In this document: positions 53,820 through 64,000 of the stretch, one piece after another
Position numbering within the stretch: position 1 is the first letter of the stretch
Layout: each line of letters begins with the position of its first letter
Source of the DNA: Callaeas wilsoni
Taxonomy: Eukaryota > Chordata > Aves > Passeriformes > Callaeidae
Assembly: GCA_013398955.1 (NCBI GenBank)
Contig: VWPU01001216.1
Location: forward strand, 186,001-250,000
Length of the DNA: 64,000 nucleotides
Reading direction: 5' to 3'
Made by a program: the position numbers and the translations under genes
Notes under the pieces: generated by a model
Told to the model about the DNA's origin: nothing
Database searches by the model: none
Seen by the model: only the letters and a program-made list of their open reading frames with translations

Positions 53820-54260
53820 GTTATCAGATGACCAGAGCTGTTAAGCATTTTCCAGCTGAGTAAGCTAATAAACCTATTTACTCTTTCTGCACGAGCAAGC
53901 ACAGGCCCATTAGCTGGGCAGATGCCTTCAGCAATATTCTCTGACATATAGAAGGTCATTCTCCTTTCATTGTCTTCATATCTTTATAGCTTAATGGTTA
54001 GCAAAAAGAACAGCTGCAATAGTTCTAATTAGTAATTTAAAATTGCAGTTGTAGGATTTTTATCCTCTTTAACCTCATTCTGATGGATTAGTGCTTTATA
54101 TGCATTTACTTTGAAGACTCTTGATTTAAAGTGAAATCACCTGTAGTAATTTTAATTGTCAGTGGCTTTATTAAAATTTGCTAGGGAAAATGTTGTGCAC
54201 AACCAAAGACCTTACTCTTGTTCTTTACTTTGTTATTCAACATTTGAGTGTTCGCTTGCA
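53820..54260. promoter_or_regulatory. candidate conserved non-coding element
   Basis: Repeat-free AT-rich block with TTCTAATTAGTAATTTAAAA, ATATGCATTTACTTTG (octamer-like) and TTTTAATTGTCAGTGG motifs. No reading frame. The enhancer role is inference. Confidence 0.22.
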
Positions 54261-56438
54261 AGATCCTTTGCAAGTAATGGATCAGGCAGAAGCTAATGGA
54301 TGATTTAATTTACCATGTCTTCTAACAGGTACTGTGTGCTTTCTCATTTTGTGACAAGGTGGCAGGACAGGTTCAGTTTTCTGATACATTTCTCAGAACC
54401 TGTTGCACTCCTGTAAGTTTCTGCAGTAGAGTAACAAAAACGAAAAAACATTACTGATTTTGTTGCCTGTATGGCCATGTCTTCTTCATTAGTGTCAGGT
54501 ACCGGTGCTACACCAACTTTCTGTGCTCTCTTGCAAATATTTTTTGGAAGGGCAGAGCCAGCTCACAGTGCAAGTTCACGACACACAAACATCAGTAGGA
54601 GACAACAGATTTCATTTTTGCTCTGTAAGAGTGATAAAGTTCATGATGTATTTGGGTGAATCTATGGAGTGTTGCTTCTGGACCTTTGAGTTTTTCTGCT
54701 TGATCAGAGCAACAGTTTTAAATTTGTTTCCTACTGCAGTGAATAAGATACCTGATGGAGAAGAATATACTCTCCCACTCCAGCTAGAAAAAGCTCTATT
54801 CCACGCTCTTTTTCCTCCTAGGGAGCTTATATCATGCCTACTGATATCCAGTTATTCCTGGATCATTTCCTCAATTTTCTATTTTATTTATTTTTTTTAT
54901 CTTTATTACTATGCTACATAAGCTTCTCAGGTTTATAAGAGGGATTTAAATGTCTGCTTACATTTCTTTGAGTTTTTGTTTTCATTTTACAGCTCAGTTT
55001 GCTTAGAATGATTTCCAAATTTCTACAGTTCTACCACAAACTGGTAGAACCCTTTTGTAATTACTGGTACCAAGAAGAGGCTAAATATTAATAAAACAGT
55101 ATTTTTACTTTTAGTAATAGGCTAAAAATATTAATTCCATTAACAAATATTGATATTTTTACTGTGATAATTGATAAGGGGGACTAGAAATAAAATTAAG
55201 TTTAATTACAATAAATATCCATTTTAATTCAGTCATTTTCCTGTGCTCTTCAGATATACCCAACTGTTCAGATTCAGTTTTTAGCCAGGGGGAAAGAAGT
55301 GTAAAGTTACTTAAATGCTAAATTAAAATTTATATCAGCAGTAGACCCTGAAACTGGCTGTGAGAAACTTCATGTCATCAGATGAACCTTCCTGCCTCAG
55401 GGTTATTTATTCTGGAAGAAATATGGCTAGTTCTGATCTCTCTTATTGCTCATTCAATACTGGGCCTTCTATATATTAGAAATCTTTATCTGGCTTAGCC
55501 TCCATTTCTATGCGTTCTTTGAGCTCTGCTGACAATGGCATTTTTGATTGAAAAGGCTCTCCTTTCTTTTGGCTGCCCCACAGCTTTCATCATACTTACT
55601 TTGGTTGCAATAGAAGGAAATCCAGACTTTGCTTCTGCTTTTCCTTATGTCCCCTTCCTGGTGCTAGAGGATTCAAGTGTTTGGTCCTCAGGCTGGTCTT
55701 TCTCAATTCTGCAGTTATTGCATGTGTGAGGAAATTGAAGTTCTTTTTATGTGAGAAGTTTGTAACTGTGTGACATGGAAAAGTGTTTTTCAATGCATTT
55801 GACATTCTTATCTCAAAACTTCTGGAGTATCATTTCTCTTCCACGAGTGTTTGAGAGTTTGAAGTGCTCTTCTATATGAACTCTTTATGTATAAATGCTT
55901 AGGAACAGGTTACTATAAGAGCTCTAATGAATTCCAAAGTCTCTGACAATTTGCATTGTCTGCAAACCTGGCCTCTAAACACAGTATTTGAAAACTTATA
56001 TTGCTAGAGTTGTTATCACACTTTATTTTGTTAACCATCTATGTAGGAATCTTATTTTATTTTCTGAGTGTGGTAATCAAGCTGCAAATATATGTCTTAA
56101 ATCTGTACACGTAGAGTGAGTAGACAATTCCAGAACATCCATAAAGAATACATCACATAACTGATAACATAAAATCTTTGTTTGCACTAAGGAAATATAG
56201 TTATAGTAGAAAAAAATTGTGAAATCAAGAATATATATAAATCACAAGCCCCAAAACAAAATGTAGTTTAAGAATAAGAATAGAGGGACATGGACTACAG
56301 CGATATTTTGTAGACCAAATTTCTTTTGCGGTATACTATCTTGTAGAGAAAATTACTGGTGCAAAATAGTTGCTTTACCTAGGTATGCATAGCCTTGTCA
56401 TTCTTCAAGCAATTTTTCATAAGAAAGTTATGCCAAAA

Positions 56439-57089
56439 TGTCTTGGGGTGATTCTATGACAATACTGTATTCCCCATCGCCTGCTTGATTTCTGTAAATT
56501 TCCTTTAAATTGCAAAGGGGGGAGAGAGAAGCCGAGAGAACTCTTCAAAGCGGCCAGCTTGACCTTGCAACTAGAATGTTTTGCATTCTTTTCTCTCCCG
56601 ATTCTGACAACATTTGGTTGGTTGGAGGACTTTAGCTCTGTAGTCTCTTCGGCTTTCAGCGGAGAAGGGACTGTGATCTGCCTCGCTGGCTTCTTTTCCT
56701 TTTTGGACTCTTTTTGGCTTGCTTTCCATCTGAGACCAGCTGTCATCTCCGGACCTGCTCGGCGGGACCTTCCAAGGGGGATCGTCGGACCCTGCCTGGC
56801 CGGCCTGGCCCAGCTCAGGACTGCAGGTTTTACCTACAGAAAGAACTCTAAAATCCATAGTCCTCTTTTAGGGGACAGGGGACGGCGTTTCAATATCCTT
56901 TTTTGCCCCATGACAGCGGGGGACTCTGTTTGTTAAATAGATAGTTTTTCTCACTTTCACTCGAGAAATTATTTTCCCGAGCCCGTGGGGGAGGTGCTGC
57001 CGGGGCCTGCTTGCCTGGCAGGCAGGAGAGAGAGAGACAGACGCCCCTCTCGGGTTGTTTCCTCCTGGATTTGTGTCCAAACTGGCACA
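56439..57089 (+). mobile_element. solo LTR, family A copy 2, with perfect target duplication
   Basis: This 651-bp element starts TGTCTTGGGGTGATTCTATG and ends AACTGGCACA. It is flanked by the perfect 5-bp direct repeat CAAAA at 56434-56438 and 57090-57094. It shares the start, the ATCGCCTGCTT block, AGAACTCTAAAATCCA and the TTGTTAAATA block with the LTR at 27470. The AATAAA signal has become AATAGA (56936-56941). It is GC- and CpG-rich compared with its flanks. The perfect 5-bp duplication with no internal viral region means one integration followed by LTR-LTR recombination. Frames of 66 to 125 codons on both strands are artefacts of its GC content. Confidence 0.93.
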
Positions 57090-57299
57090 CAAAATCTGAC
57101 AGAAATGGGGGAAATTTTGAGTCTTGCTGTCTACCTCATGACCTCTGCTGCACGTTTAATAACACCTCAGAAGTGCTGTCAAGGGCCTTCATGTCCTAAA
57201 GCCAGCTTTTTTTTGAGCAGGCAATACCTGAAAATAGAGAAATGTCAAAATGACTGGGCTAAAACAAATGGTGCGTGTCCACTGATTTCTTCATGGTTT

Positions 57300-57650
57300 C
57301 CATGTCCTTGCATGTGGTAGGGATCCTTTCTTCCCATCTTGGTCCCAGCCCAGGAAGCTCTCTGTTGACTCCTGCAAGTTGCATTCAATCCCTTCTTCAG
57401 CAGTAGGAAACGGGCACGCTGACCTGTGCCATTGGCCCCGTCTGCTGCTTTGGCCCCGCCTGTCCCTCAGCCTGTGGCTCCATGCTGGAGACCTCTCACC
57501 CATGGAACACATTCCTGCACTCCCCTGGGGAGGAGCAGCCCTGATCTTCCTCCGCACGCTTCACCCAGCGGAAGGTGCGGCCACCAGGAGAAGGCAAACA
57601 AGGCCTTTCTGGACCACCCAACCACAGACTATTGAAAGAATGTAGCACAA
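57300..57650. other. unclassified GC- and CpG-rich block
   Basis: About 350 bp with a markedly higher GC content and several CpG sites, just downstream of the solo LTR but outside its target duplication. It ends with ACAAATAAAATATAT, which includes an AATAAA signal on the plus strand at about 57650. Open frames of 69 to 88 codons exist on both strands, with no recognised product. It could be a retroposed or retroviral fragment, the end of a non-coding transcript, or a small CpG-rich regulatory block. Confidence 0.3.
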
Positions 57651-59869
57651 ATAAAATATATCTTGTCTGCCACTGCTGAGAAAATTATTTTTTTAGGGAA
57701 GTTCAGAAGACAGTTTGGGAACCAGATGTTGGAATTTGAAATAATACTATGTTGCTTGTTCTGTAATCTATACACTGACATTTCTAGGACAATCCTAGGT
57801 TGTCTTATTATATTATAATATTCCTGACTTCCGATTCAAATTTAGCTTTTCCAAGTTTCTCAGTGCCATATATAGGCAAAAGAGAGCAACCTGTGTCACT
57901 GAAGACAGAAGGATTTTTCCTCCCTGTTGACACGATGGTGCTTGCTTTCAGAGCAGTGATTCATCAGGTGTAAATTAGAGCCCCATTCAGTTTTTGGTTT
58001 TCTCTGAGGACCAAGTTGAATTACAGTACATGAATTCTTACTCTTGTCATAGTAGTGCCATTCACTCCAGTGTCTTTCTCCTGCAGATCTTAATCTCTGG
58101 TCTGAAAGCCAAAGTTAAACTGATTACCACAATGATCTCTTCCCAAGCGATTTGTTCTTTAACTTTGAAAATTTCTATGCCATGACTTGCACTCCCACAC
58201 ATTGCTGTACACTCAATGTTTCATCCATTATAGTTAAGAATGGTAAATCTAACATATTTTCTTACTGCTCCTGCCAGCCCTATGCGAGGTTTCAAAAAAA
58301 AGCTAAAGCCTCACAATCTCACAGTTACTGTGTCCTACTGTTGTTCTAGTTTAGGTACAAAAAAATGAATTTTTGTACTTTTTACACACTTGAGCACAGG
58401 TTTTGTATGAGCTGTTCACACAGTTTCTGTTGTTGCTAGAGGCAGTTTCAAAGTCCTTTCCAGCCAGTAGTATCATCACAATTTTCATATGCTTTCATAG
58501 CAGCAGTAAGATGCTGGTGAATAATGGCTAACTGGAAATGTAACTTTATGAGCAGTGCTTGAATTCATAGCTCAGTGGTATTAACTGAGACAAGAAGGGG
58601 AGTAGGGTTGTTGCATTTACAGAAAATAGTCCTCAGGAGTACGTCCTTCTTTCTCCTTACTTTTGTACTACTTATATGAATTTTAAGAAAATAAAAAGTA
58701 ATTAAGTGTTAAGCTAGTATTTTCTGTGGGTTTAAATCCCTGAATGCAATGCTTGGAGATATTCTCACCTTCTGCTGCATCAGAACTCTGGGGGAAGAGG
58801 GAAATATATTCTCCCGATTTCTTAAAATCCTCCCCTCTCCCATCAGTTCTACTACCATTCTTTGCACTTTAGTTTGGGTTTTTTAAAATATTTCAGATTA
58901 AGGGTTCCAAAGAATTATACCCAGGCAGAACTTCCATGCAGACAAGAAAAAAGCCTCATATTGTATCTAAGTTCTTATTACAGCATTTGTCCTCCTGATC
59001 TTTGCACTTCCTTTGTTTCTGGTACACCAAACAAAGGACTCCTTAATAAATGCTTTTCTGTTGACCCTTGTGAAGGTTACTACTTGTAGCATTTCCAAGC
59101 TTCACTCAGACTGAAGATTTCTAATAAGGCAGTTACATTGCTTGAGAAGAGTAAAACTTTCAGAATAAAAATAACAACAGTTATGTGTTTAGAAATAAAA
59201 TTATTGTGTTCGTAGGTGCTTATCACTTAATACCAGTGAAAGAGCAAATCAGGGCTTTATTTCTACAACTTGTCTATGAGCAAGGGATAGATTGAATTTC
59301 TATTGTATAGAAAGGCATAAACTTATGAAAGAAAATGCAAAACAGCATCTATGTAGAGCCTTTTTTATGTCCATTGTTTTTTTGGTAGTATTAAGGTTTC
59401 TGTCCAGCACTGCTTTCAGTATCAATTGATTTGACTTTAATGGGGAGTTTCAAGAAAGCATCACACAGCAGTCTGTCAAAGAAGATTTTATGGGTTTTTT
59501 TTAACTATATGAGTACTTAATTTCGATTTCATTATTTGTCATTGTGCTTGCCACAGTTCTTTATTGCTCTTAGTTGTAATGTTCAATTTTCCTTTCCCAC
59601 TAATTTCTTTCACTTTGGTCTAACCTGAATTGGCACAGGAACTGTGTGAACATATATTCCATTAAGTATCATGAAATATTCCTTCATGTGAGCTTTAAGG
59701 AACCTTTTGAACCTACTTTTCTTTTTAAGATATTTGTATTGCATGAAGATTCTTCTGATGCTGACAGAGTAGAAAATGTATAGATCTACTGTTTACTGAC
59801 TGACAAGGACTGATCTGATATTAATTCACAATATTACCAGTAGATCCCTGTAATAAACAGAACATAAGC
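57651..59869. other. unique non-coding sequence
   Basis: AT-rich with no recognised gene or repeat. Confidence 0.5.
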
Positions 59870-60420
59870 TTTCGGAAAAATGGGCCAAGAAAAGAACTGC
59901 ACAGAACGGCCAGTCTATCTCCTGCCCTTGCAGGACTGGTGATGCTGAACAGATGCTTGATCTAACTGGTTTTTCAATGCTTCCAGTATTGGAAAGACCG
60001 TAATAGCACCATCAATTCTGCTCCTCTGCTTGACTATCCTTGTTGTTAGAAATTTCACCTAATATTTGACATAAGCCTTCCCTGTTTCAGAATAAGCTTC
60101 TTTTTTTTTTTTTGCATGTGAAAATATAAATAGATTATTCCTTCCCTTTGGCAACAACCAAACATTTGAAGACTGATATTGTATGCTGTTGATTCTACAC
60201 CTATTAGACTTAAAAGCAAATACTCTTTCAGTCTTTTCTCACAGGTCATGTATTTCAGAGTTCTGATCAGTGTCTCCTCTGTACACTCTCTCCTGTCAAA
60301 TCTGCAGACAACTGAGCCCCTAACCTGTACTGCACGTGAAAAGAGAACAACTTTCCATGTCTTGCAGTTCCTGCCCTTGCTTATATGTTCCACTATGATC
60401 CTTATTTCTTTCCACAAATA
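59870..60420 (-). mobile_element. ancient CR1-type LINE relic, ORF2 C-terminus and 3' UTR
   Basis: Minus strand. The 120-codon frame at 60055-60417 is the ORF2 C-terminus: LIRTLKYMTCEKRLKEYLLL corresponds to the IKGLE-MTYEERLKELGLFSL motif, and the QMFGCCQREG block corresponds to the KYLKGC region. Toward lower coordinates the 3' part is recognisable: ATTCTGAAACAGGGAAGG, then AAATATTAGG, then a stretch matching the GTCAAGC-to-GAGGTTTTT tail. The match is to deep CR1 lineages and the copy is old. An 11-13 base A-run on the minus strand (T-run at 60100-60113) interrupts it. Confidence 0.8.
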
Positions 60421-60751
60421 GCATGATATTATCTACTTAAAGTGTGCTAAACTGTAACAGTGGACACTTTTTTGTGTAGAAAAGACACATGACAATTTGT
60501 CCTCCAGCTCGTATCTTACAATTAATGTTTCTTTGCTGAGTTCAGTATCTTTTACTTCTCTTTACTAAATCCAATCCTATTTTATTTTTTCTTTATGAAA
60601 TTTGTTTAGTTTTACAAGATAATTGTAAGCCTGCACTCATGCTGTCCCAGTGTCATACACAGTCAGTCAGTCAATCCCACCTGATCAAAAAAACCCCCAA
60701 ATTGCCATTACTTATTCATCAGTATTAAGTGGGGACACCTCATTTGACTTA

Positions 60752-61000
60752 ACATAAGGAAGTGGCCTTAACTTGCACCAGGGGAGGTTCAGATTAAATA
60801 TTAGAAAAAAATTTCACTGAAAGTGGTCAGACATTGGAATAAGTTGCCCAGGGAGGTGGTGAAGTCACTGTCTCTGGAAGGTTCAAGAGGTGTCTGGATG
60901 TGGCACTTAGAGATATGGTCTAGGCGTGATTATGGTGGTGCTGGATTGGTGGTTCAACTGGATGATCTCGAAGCTCTCTTCTGGCCTTGATGATTCTGCA
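60752..61000 (+). mobile_element. CR1 LINE, 5'-truncated 3' end
   Basis: Plus strand. It begins AAGGAAGTGGCC, then CACCAGGGGAGGTTCAGATT, ATATTAGAAAAAAATTTC and AAGTTGCCCAGGGAGGTGG, the end of CR1 ORF2. The 3' tail follows, with AACTGGATGATCTCGAAG and a terminal TTGATGATTCTGCAAT. About 250 bp are left. Its subfamily resembles that of the 44503-46700 copy. Confidence 0.92.
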
Positions 61001-61436
61001 ATTTCAACTGTGAATGACTGGTTAGGACACAAGTTTTTGACTTTCCATCAGTTCAATTAAAAGTAATTTCATCTAGAATGTGCACTTCCCTTTGTCTGTG
61101 ACATTGCCGACTTTGTCATATGGGCCAATGTCAAAAGACATAAGAAAGTCAAATAAGAGACACTTAAGGCTCATCCTCATATATAAGATTTTCTTCTCTA
61201 ATACAAAAAGAAATAATTCGATTCTAGACAGACAAAATGTGGCCTGCCACTTCTTTGCTTGTGTTCTTCCAAATGGTGATATAGTGTTATTTGTTTTAAA
61301 ATTTTTCCTTTCCCCAGAATTTCTAATTTCTACAGCTTTATGACTAGTCAGCCTCTGTTCCCTGCTCCTTTCCTTTAAAGGTTTAAGATCTATTTTCCCT
61401 TTGTAATCTCTTAATACCTTGTCCATTCTTCACAAG
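61001..61436. other. unique non-coding sequence
   Basis: A 117-codon minus frame (61073-61426) shows no recognisable protein. Confidence 0.5.
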
Positions 61437-62041
61437 TGTCCTGGGTTGCAGTGTATTCTATTACCATCTTCAGCAGCTGTTAAAACTAGGTGGGGCTGTG
61501 TCCCTTGCCTCCTTTATCTGGACGATCTTCTGTTAATAGGCCAGCTGTCGGACCCAGGTGGGGCCGGGTTCCTTATCTCTCCCATGCCCCATCCTCCCTC
61601 TAGGGGGGATATCTCCTGTTAATGGCCCATCTAGTCTCACCACATGACTGACAAAACTACATCCTCCCATTGTGAGATGCTCTGCCCAGAGGGAGGAACC
61701 AAGCATCCCATCCTGAATATAAGCTAAGATTTCAAACACCAGAGTCAGCCCTTACCTACTGGATTCCCAGAGGACAAGAGCTACCACTGGACCTTCAGGT
61801 GAAGACCAGACCTTTTCTACAGGATCACTGCTTCAACAGAACCATCTTCAGCAGAACTCTGGAGGACTGCAGCCACCATTTTATTGGACTGCTACCAACA
61901 CCCTGTCTGACAGGGTGTCAGGTTGTATCCTGACTCTGTCAGTGGTTTCTTTTTTGTACTATTGCATTTATTTTAGTTATTCCTATTAAATTGTACTTCT
62001 GACTTGGAGTTTCTCACTGGTTTTGCTTTCAAACCAGCACA
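61437..62041 (+). mobile_element. solo LTR, family B, with perfect target duplication
   Basis: This 605-bp element starts TGTCCTGGGTTGCAGTG and ends AAACCAGCACA. It is flanked by perfect 5-bp direct repeats ACAAG at 61432-61436 and 62042-62046. A TATAAG box lies at 61718-61723 and an ATTAAA polyadenylation signal at 61985-61990, giving a U3-R-U5 layout on the plus strand. The 3' part (TTGTATCCTGACTCTGTCAG, then GGAGTTTCTCACTGG and TTTCAAACCAG) reminds me of ERVL-type LTRs common in songbirds. That family link is from memory. No internal viral sequence. Confidence 0.93.
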
Positions 62042-63339
62042 ACAAGATTGAAATGATTTAATAGAATTAGTGAAATAAATATTCCTACTTGTCCTACAAG
62101 CCACAGCTACCAAAAAGCAGCATTTTTCTGTCATAGCAGAAAGGTGGGAGCCCTCTGTTCCAGATACCTGTCTCTAGTTACCCTGGGCTCTGCTCAGATA
62201 GTCCAGAATAAACACACTCAGTGCAGAGACAAATATAGAAGGTCATTAAAAAAACCTTGAACTAAAATGAAAAATGATCTGTAACTAACAACTCTCATTT
62301 TGTCCTCCATCTACTTATAAATATGCTATAAGTACTTGTTCCACAGGTTTTCCAGAGTTGTGCACTAGGATTAGTCTGTTTTCATACCTGTTTCAGGTGG
62401 CATAAATCACCCCCTGGAAATGTGTTTTTCTCTGTTGGTTATACCAGGAGACTAAACAAACAGCATATACTAAATAGCTAATTTTTCATAGGCTACGTGC
62501 AGACATGGTTATTAAGGAAATTTCTTGAACTTACTCAGCAGAGCAGTAGTAGAGCTGGGAATAGGCCAATGGTTCCGAACTCCTTTCTTTGGCTTCTCTG
62601 CATCTCTAATTTTTGCCTTTGCACATTTTATTATAAAAGAGAACTTTAACATGCAGCTAAAATATAGAAAGGCCAACTTTTGCTATGTCTTTGTACAGAA
62701 AATTATTTCTTTTTTACTTGAGACTCTGAGAACTCTTTCAATATCGGCATTGGTGAATGTAATGCAAAATTTCGATTTTATTTTTTAAATTTATTTTTAA
62801 TTCTTGCACCTACTTTAAATACTATGCACCAAATTACCAGATATCACTGTGAAAAATGCCCTCACAGTTAGCGTTTGGTATAATATATATTAATGATACT
62901 AATGGAGATTGATGTGATTCCAGCTTTTTGAAGGATTTTATGTTACTGATCATACAGTTTTACCTTTGGCCAACATGGCATAAGTTTATTAGAAGGAAAA
63001 TTTAAAGCAAAGATGAAGCATATTATTCTCCTCTTTTCTTTCTTTCTTTTTTTTTTTTTAAGCATCTAGTTTCGTGGGTCAGGGATAAATTTTGACAGAA
63101 TATTTGCACAACCTCTCCATATTTTCAAGTTTTTGATATGAATTTTTCGTATCTTGTGTCTAAAGAAAACTTTAATAAAATAGTTAGTTAAATGAAGTGA
63201 ATCCCTTGGCATGTAATCAGAAGGGCTGAGGAATCTCTGTTTTGTGATGACTGATATTTTTTCTCTTCTCTGAGGAGACAGCACATCAGATGTAGAATAT
63301 GCATCAACCCAGATGCAAAGATCCATTTAAATACTTTAC
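62042..63339. other. unique non-coding sequence, possibly intronic
   Basis: AT-rich. It contains a T-rich tract with TTTC units at 63031-63060. If the exon at 63340-63539 is real, this is the start of its downstream intron. Confidence 0.5.
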
Positions 63340-63539
63340 CTCTGTATATAATCAGTGGCAGTGGTGCTTTCATTGCTGATGCCTGGTCCTTGTGGGTTAG
63401 AATCTGAGACTGATCTGGGAACTCAGACTCATTCAGCTGGCCCTTAGGCAGAAGAGTGGTGTAAATCTCCTTCAACAATAACGTAATATTGATGACGGAG
63501 TCTCTTCCGCCCAAAGGTACATGCGTAATACTGAAGACA
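63340..63539 (-). CDS. candidate internal coding exon of an unidentified gene
   Basis: This 200-bp segment is open in one frame for 66 full codons. On the minus strand it is preceded by an acceptor (TTTCCTAATTTTTAACAG) and followed by a donor (ACAGAG then GTAAAGT). It has one base before the first codon and one after the last. The peptide includes VFSITHVPLGGRDSVINITL, then LLKEIYTTLLPKGQL, and ends with MKAPLPLIIYR. Composition is protein-like, with amphipathic helices (LLLKEIYTTLL), and it is richer in GC and CpG than its flanks. The open frame also runs on into the presumed intron, so openness alone is weak evidence. I do not recognise the protein and give no function. It could also be a conserved non-coding block or a decayed exon. 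Confidence 0.5.
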
Positions 63540-63713
63540 CTGTTAAAAATTAGGAAACCTTATGATGAAGAGAATTAGGGCACTTGCATATCCTGTAGTT
63601 GAATCTAGGGACAGAAGAGAGCTGGCTCAGAACTTGGAATAAATTTCTGGTGAAGCACACAGCACTGGCCATCAGAAGCATTGCTCCATTGGTTTAACTC
63701 ACCTGCCACTCAC

Positions 63714-63765
63714 GTTGCCATAACATCCTGCTGCTCCCTCAGGATGGCTGCCCACAGAGCAAAGG
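63714..63765 (-). CDS. candidate 52-bp upstream exon of the same gene
   Basis: On the minus strand a pyrimidine-rich stretch ending CTCTCCTCTTCCAG precedes the segment, and GTGAGTGG follows it. The frame reads FALWAAILREQQDVMA with two bases before and two after. The two trailing bases plus the single leading base of the exon at 63340-63539 make a threonine codon, so the phases fit. A second strong donor, CAG then GTGAGTT, lies 11 bp downstream and would give a different, also phase-compatible, frame. The choice between them cannot be settled here. Very short exons are easily imagined by eye, so confidence is low. Confidence 0.28.
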
Positions 63766-63826
63766 CTGGAAGAGGAGAGATGACGCGTCGTCAATGTCCA
63801 ACATCTCTTTGATGAGAAAAGAAGCA

Positions 63827-63860
63827 TTTTTTTTTTTATATATATATATATATATATATA
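63827..63860. repeat. T-run followed by (TA)n microsatellite
   Basis: About 11 T then about 11 TA units, seen directly. Confidence 0.95.
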
Positions 63861-64000
63861 GTGTGTGAGAAGAGGATGAGGAGGCCAAGACCTCACAGGG
63901 GAGAGGAGCAGTAGAACTACAACATGAAATCTGAGGACAGACAGTTCATGTCTTTGGGACCTCTAGGGACACGAGCAAACAATATTTCACTTTTTCTGCT

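Larger units (their letters stand above)
46701..56438. other. unique non-coding sequence
   Basis: Almost 10 kb without a recognised gene or transposon. Chance frames include 51491-51877 (128 codons, plus) and 54505-54921 (138 codons, plus), neither with a recognisable domain. The minus frame 48707-48970 has polar text but no family match. A candidate conserved block is listed at 53820-54260. Confidence 0.5.

Noticed and set aside
54505..54921. 138-codon plus-strand frame
   Set aside because: The hydrophobic end comes from a T-rich tract. No recognised family.
27470..57089. The two family A LTRs as the ends of one long provirus
   Set aside because: They are nearly 29 kb apart, each has its own target-site duplication, and no retroviral internal genes lie between them.
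56417..57320. Cluster of overlapping frames on both strands
   Set aside because: They lie in and around the GC-rich solo LTR, where stop codons are rarer. None resembles a viral or cellular protein.
1..64000. CRISPR array, bacterial operon or phage content
   Set aside because: No spaced direct repeats, no tightly packed genes with ribosome binding sites. Repeats are avian CR1 and LTRs.
1..64000. tRNA, rRNA or spliceosomal RNA genes
   Set aside because: No A-box/B-box pair, rRNA signature or snRNA motif was seen on either strand by eye. A covariance-model scan would be needed for certainty.

Overview
This is vertebrate nuclear DNA, almost certainly from a bird. It is AT-rich and nearly free of long reading frames. 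It carries many CR1 (chicken repeat 1) LINE remnants and several solo LTRs of endogenous retroviruses. No bacterial operons, phage genes, CRISPR array, tRNA or rRNA gene can be seen. Most short open frames in the window are chance frames, or relics of the CR1 second reading frame (ORF2).

Layout: 1-8109 is AT-rich unique sequence with no gene I can identify. CR1 copies lie at 8110-8350, 16377-16923, 32110-32850, 40821-41552, 44503-46700 (minus strand) and 60752-61000 (plus). Three much older CR1 relics lie at 21190-21890 (minus), 38930-39692 (plus) and 59870-60420 (minus). Solo LTRs lie at 14539-14949 (minus, tentative), 27470-28084, 56439-57089 and 61437-62041 (plus). Two of these have perfect 5-bp target-site duplications, and the first two plus-strand ones belong to one family. 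Microsatellites include a long CT-rich tract (20818-20935), a (CA)n tract (23578-23627) and several AT tracts. The rest is unique non-coding sequence, with some stretches that look like conserved regulatory elements.

The only candidate for a cellular protein-coding gene is at the right edge, on the minus strand. A 200-bp open segment at 63340-63539 is bounded by a good acceptor and donor. A 52-bp candidate exon upstream of it (63714-63765) has a compatible splice phase. I cannot name the protein. If these exons are real, most of the window could be a very long intron, or the 3' flank, of a minus-strand gene.

The most informative repeat is the CR1 at 44503-46700. It keeps the end of ORF1 (an esterase-like domain with an altered catalytic motif), the ORF1-ORF2 spacer, and an ORF2 shortened by at least two internal deletions. 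I found no convincing new biological system. The items worth follow-up are the edge exons, the dated layers of retroelements, two unclassified segments (37660-38640 and 57300-57650) and candidate conserved non-coding blocks.
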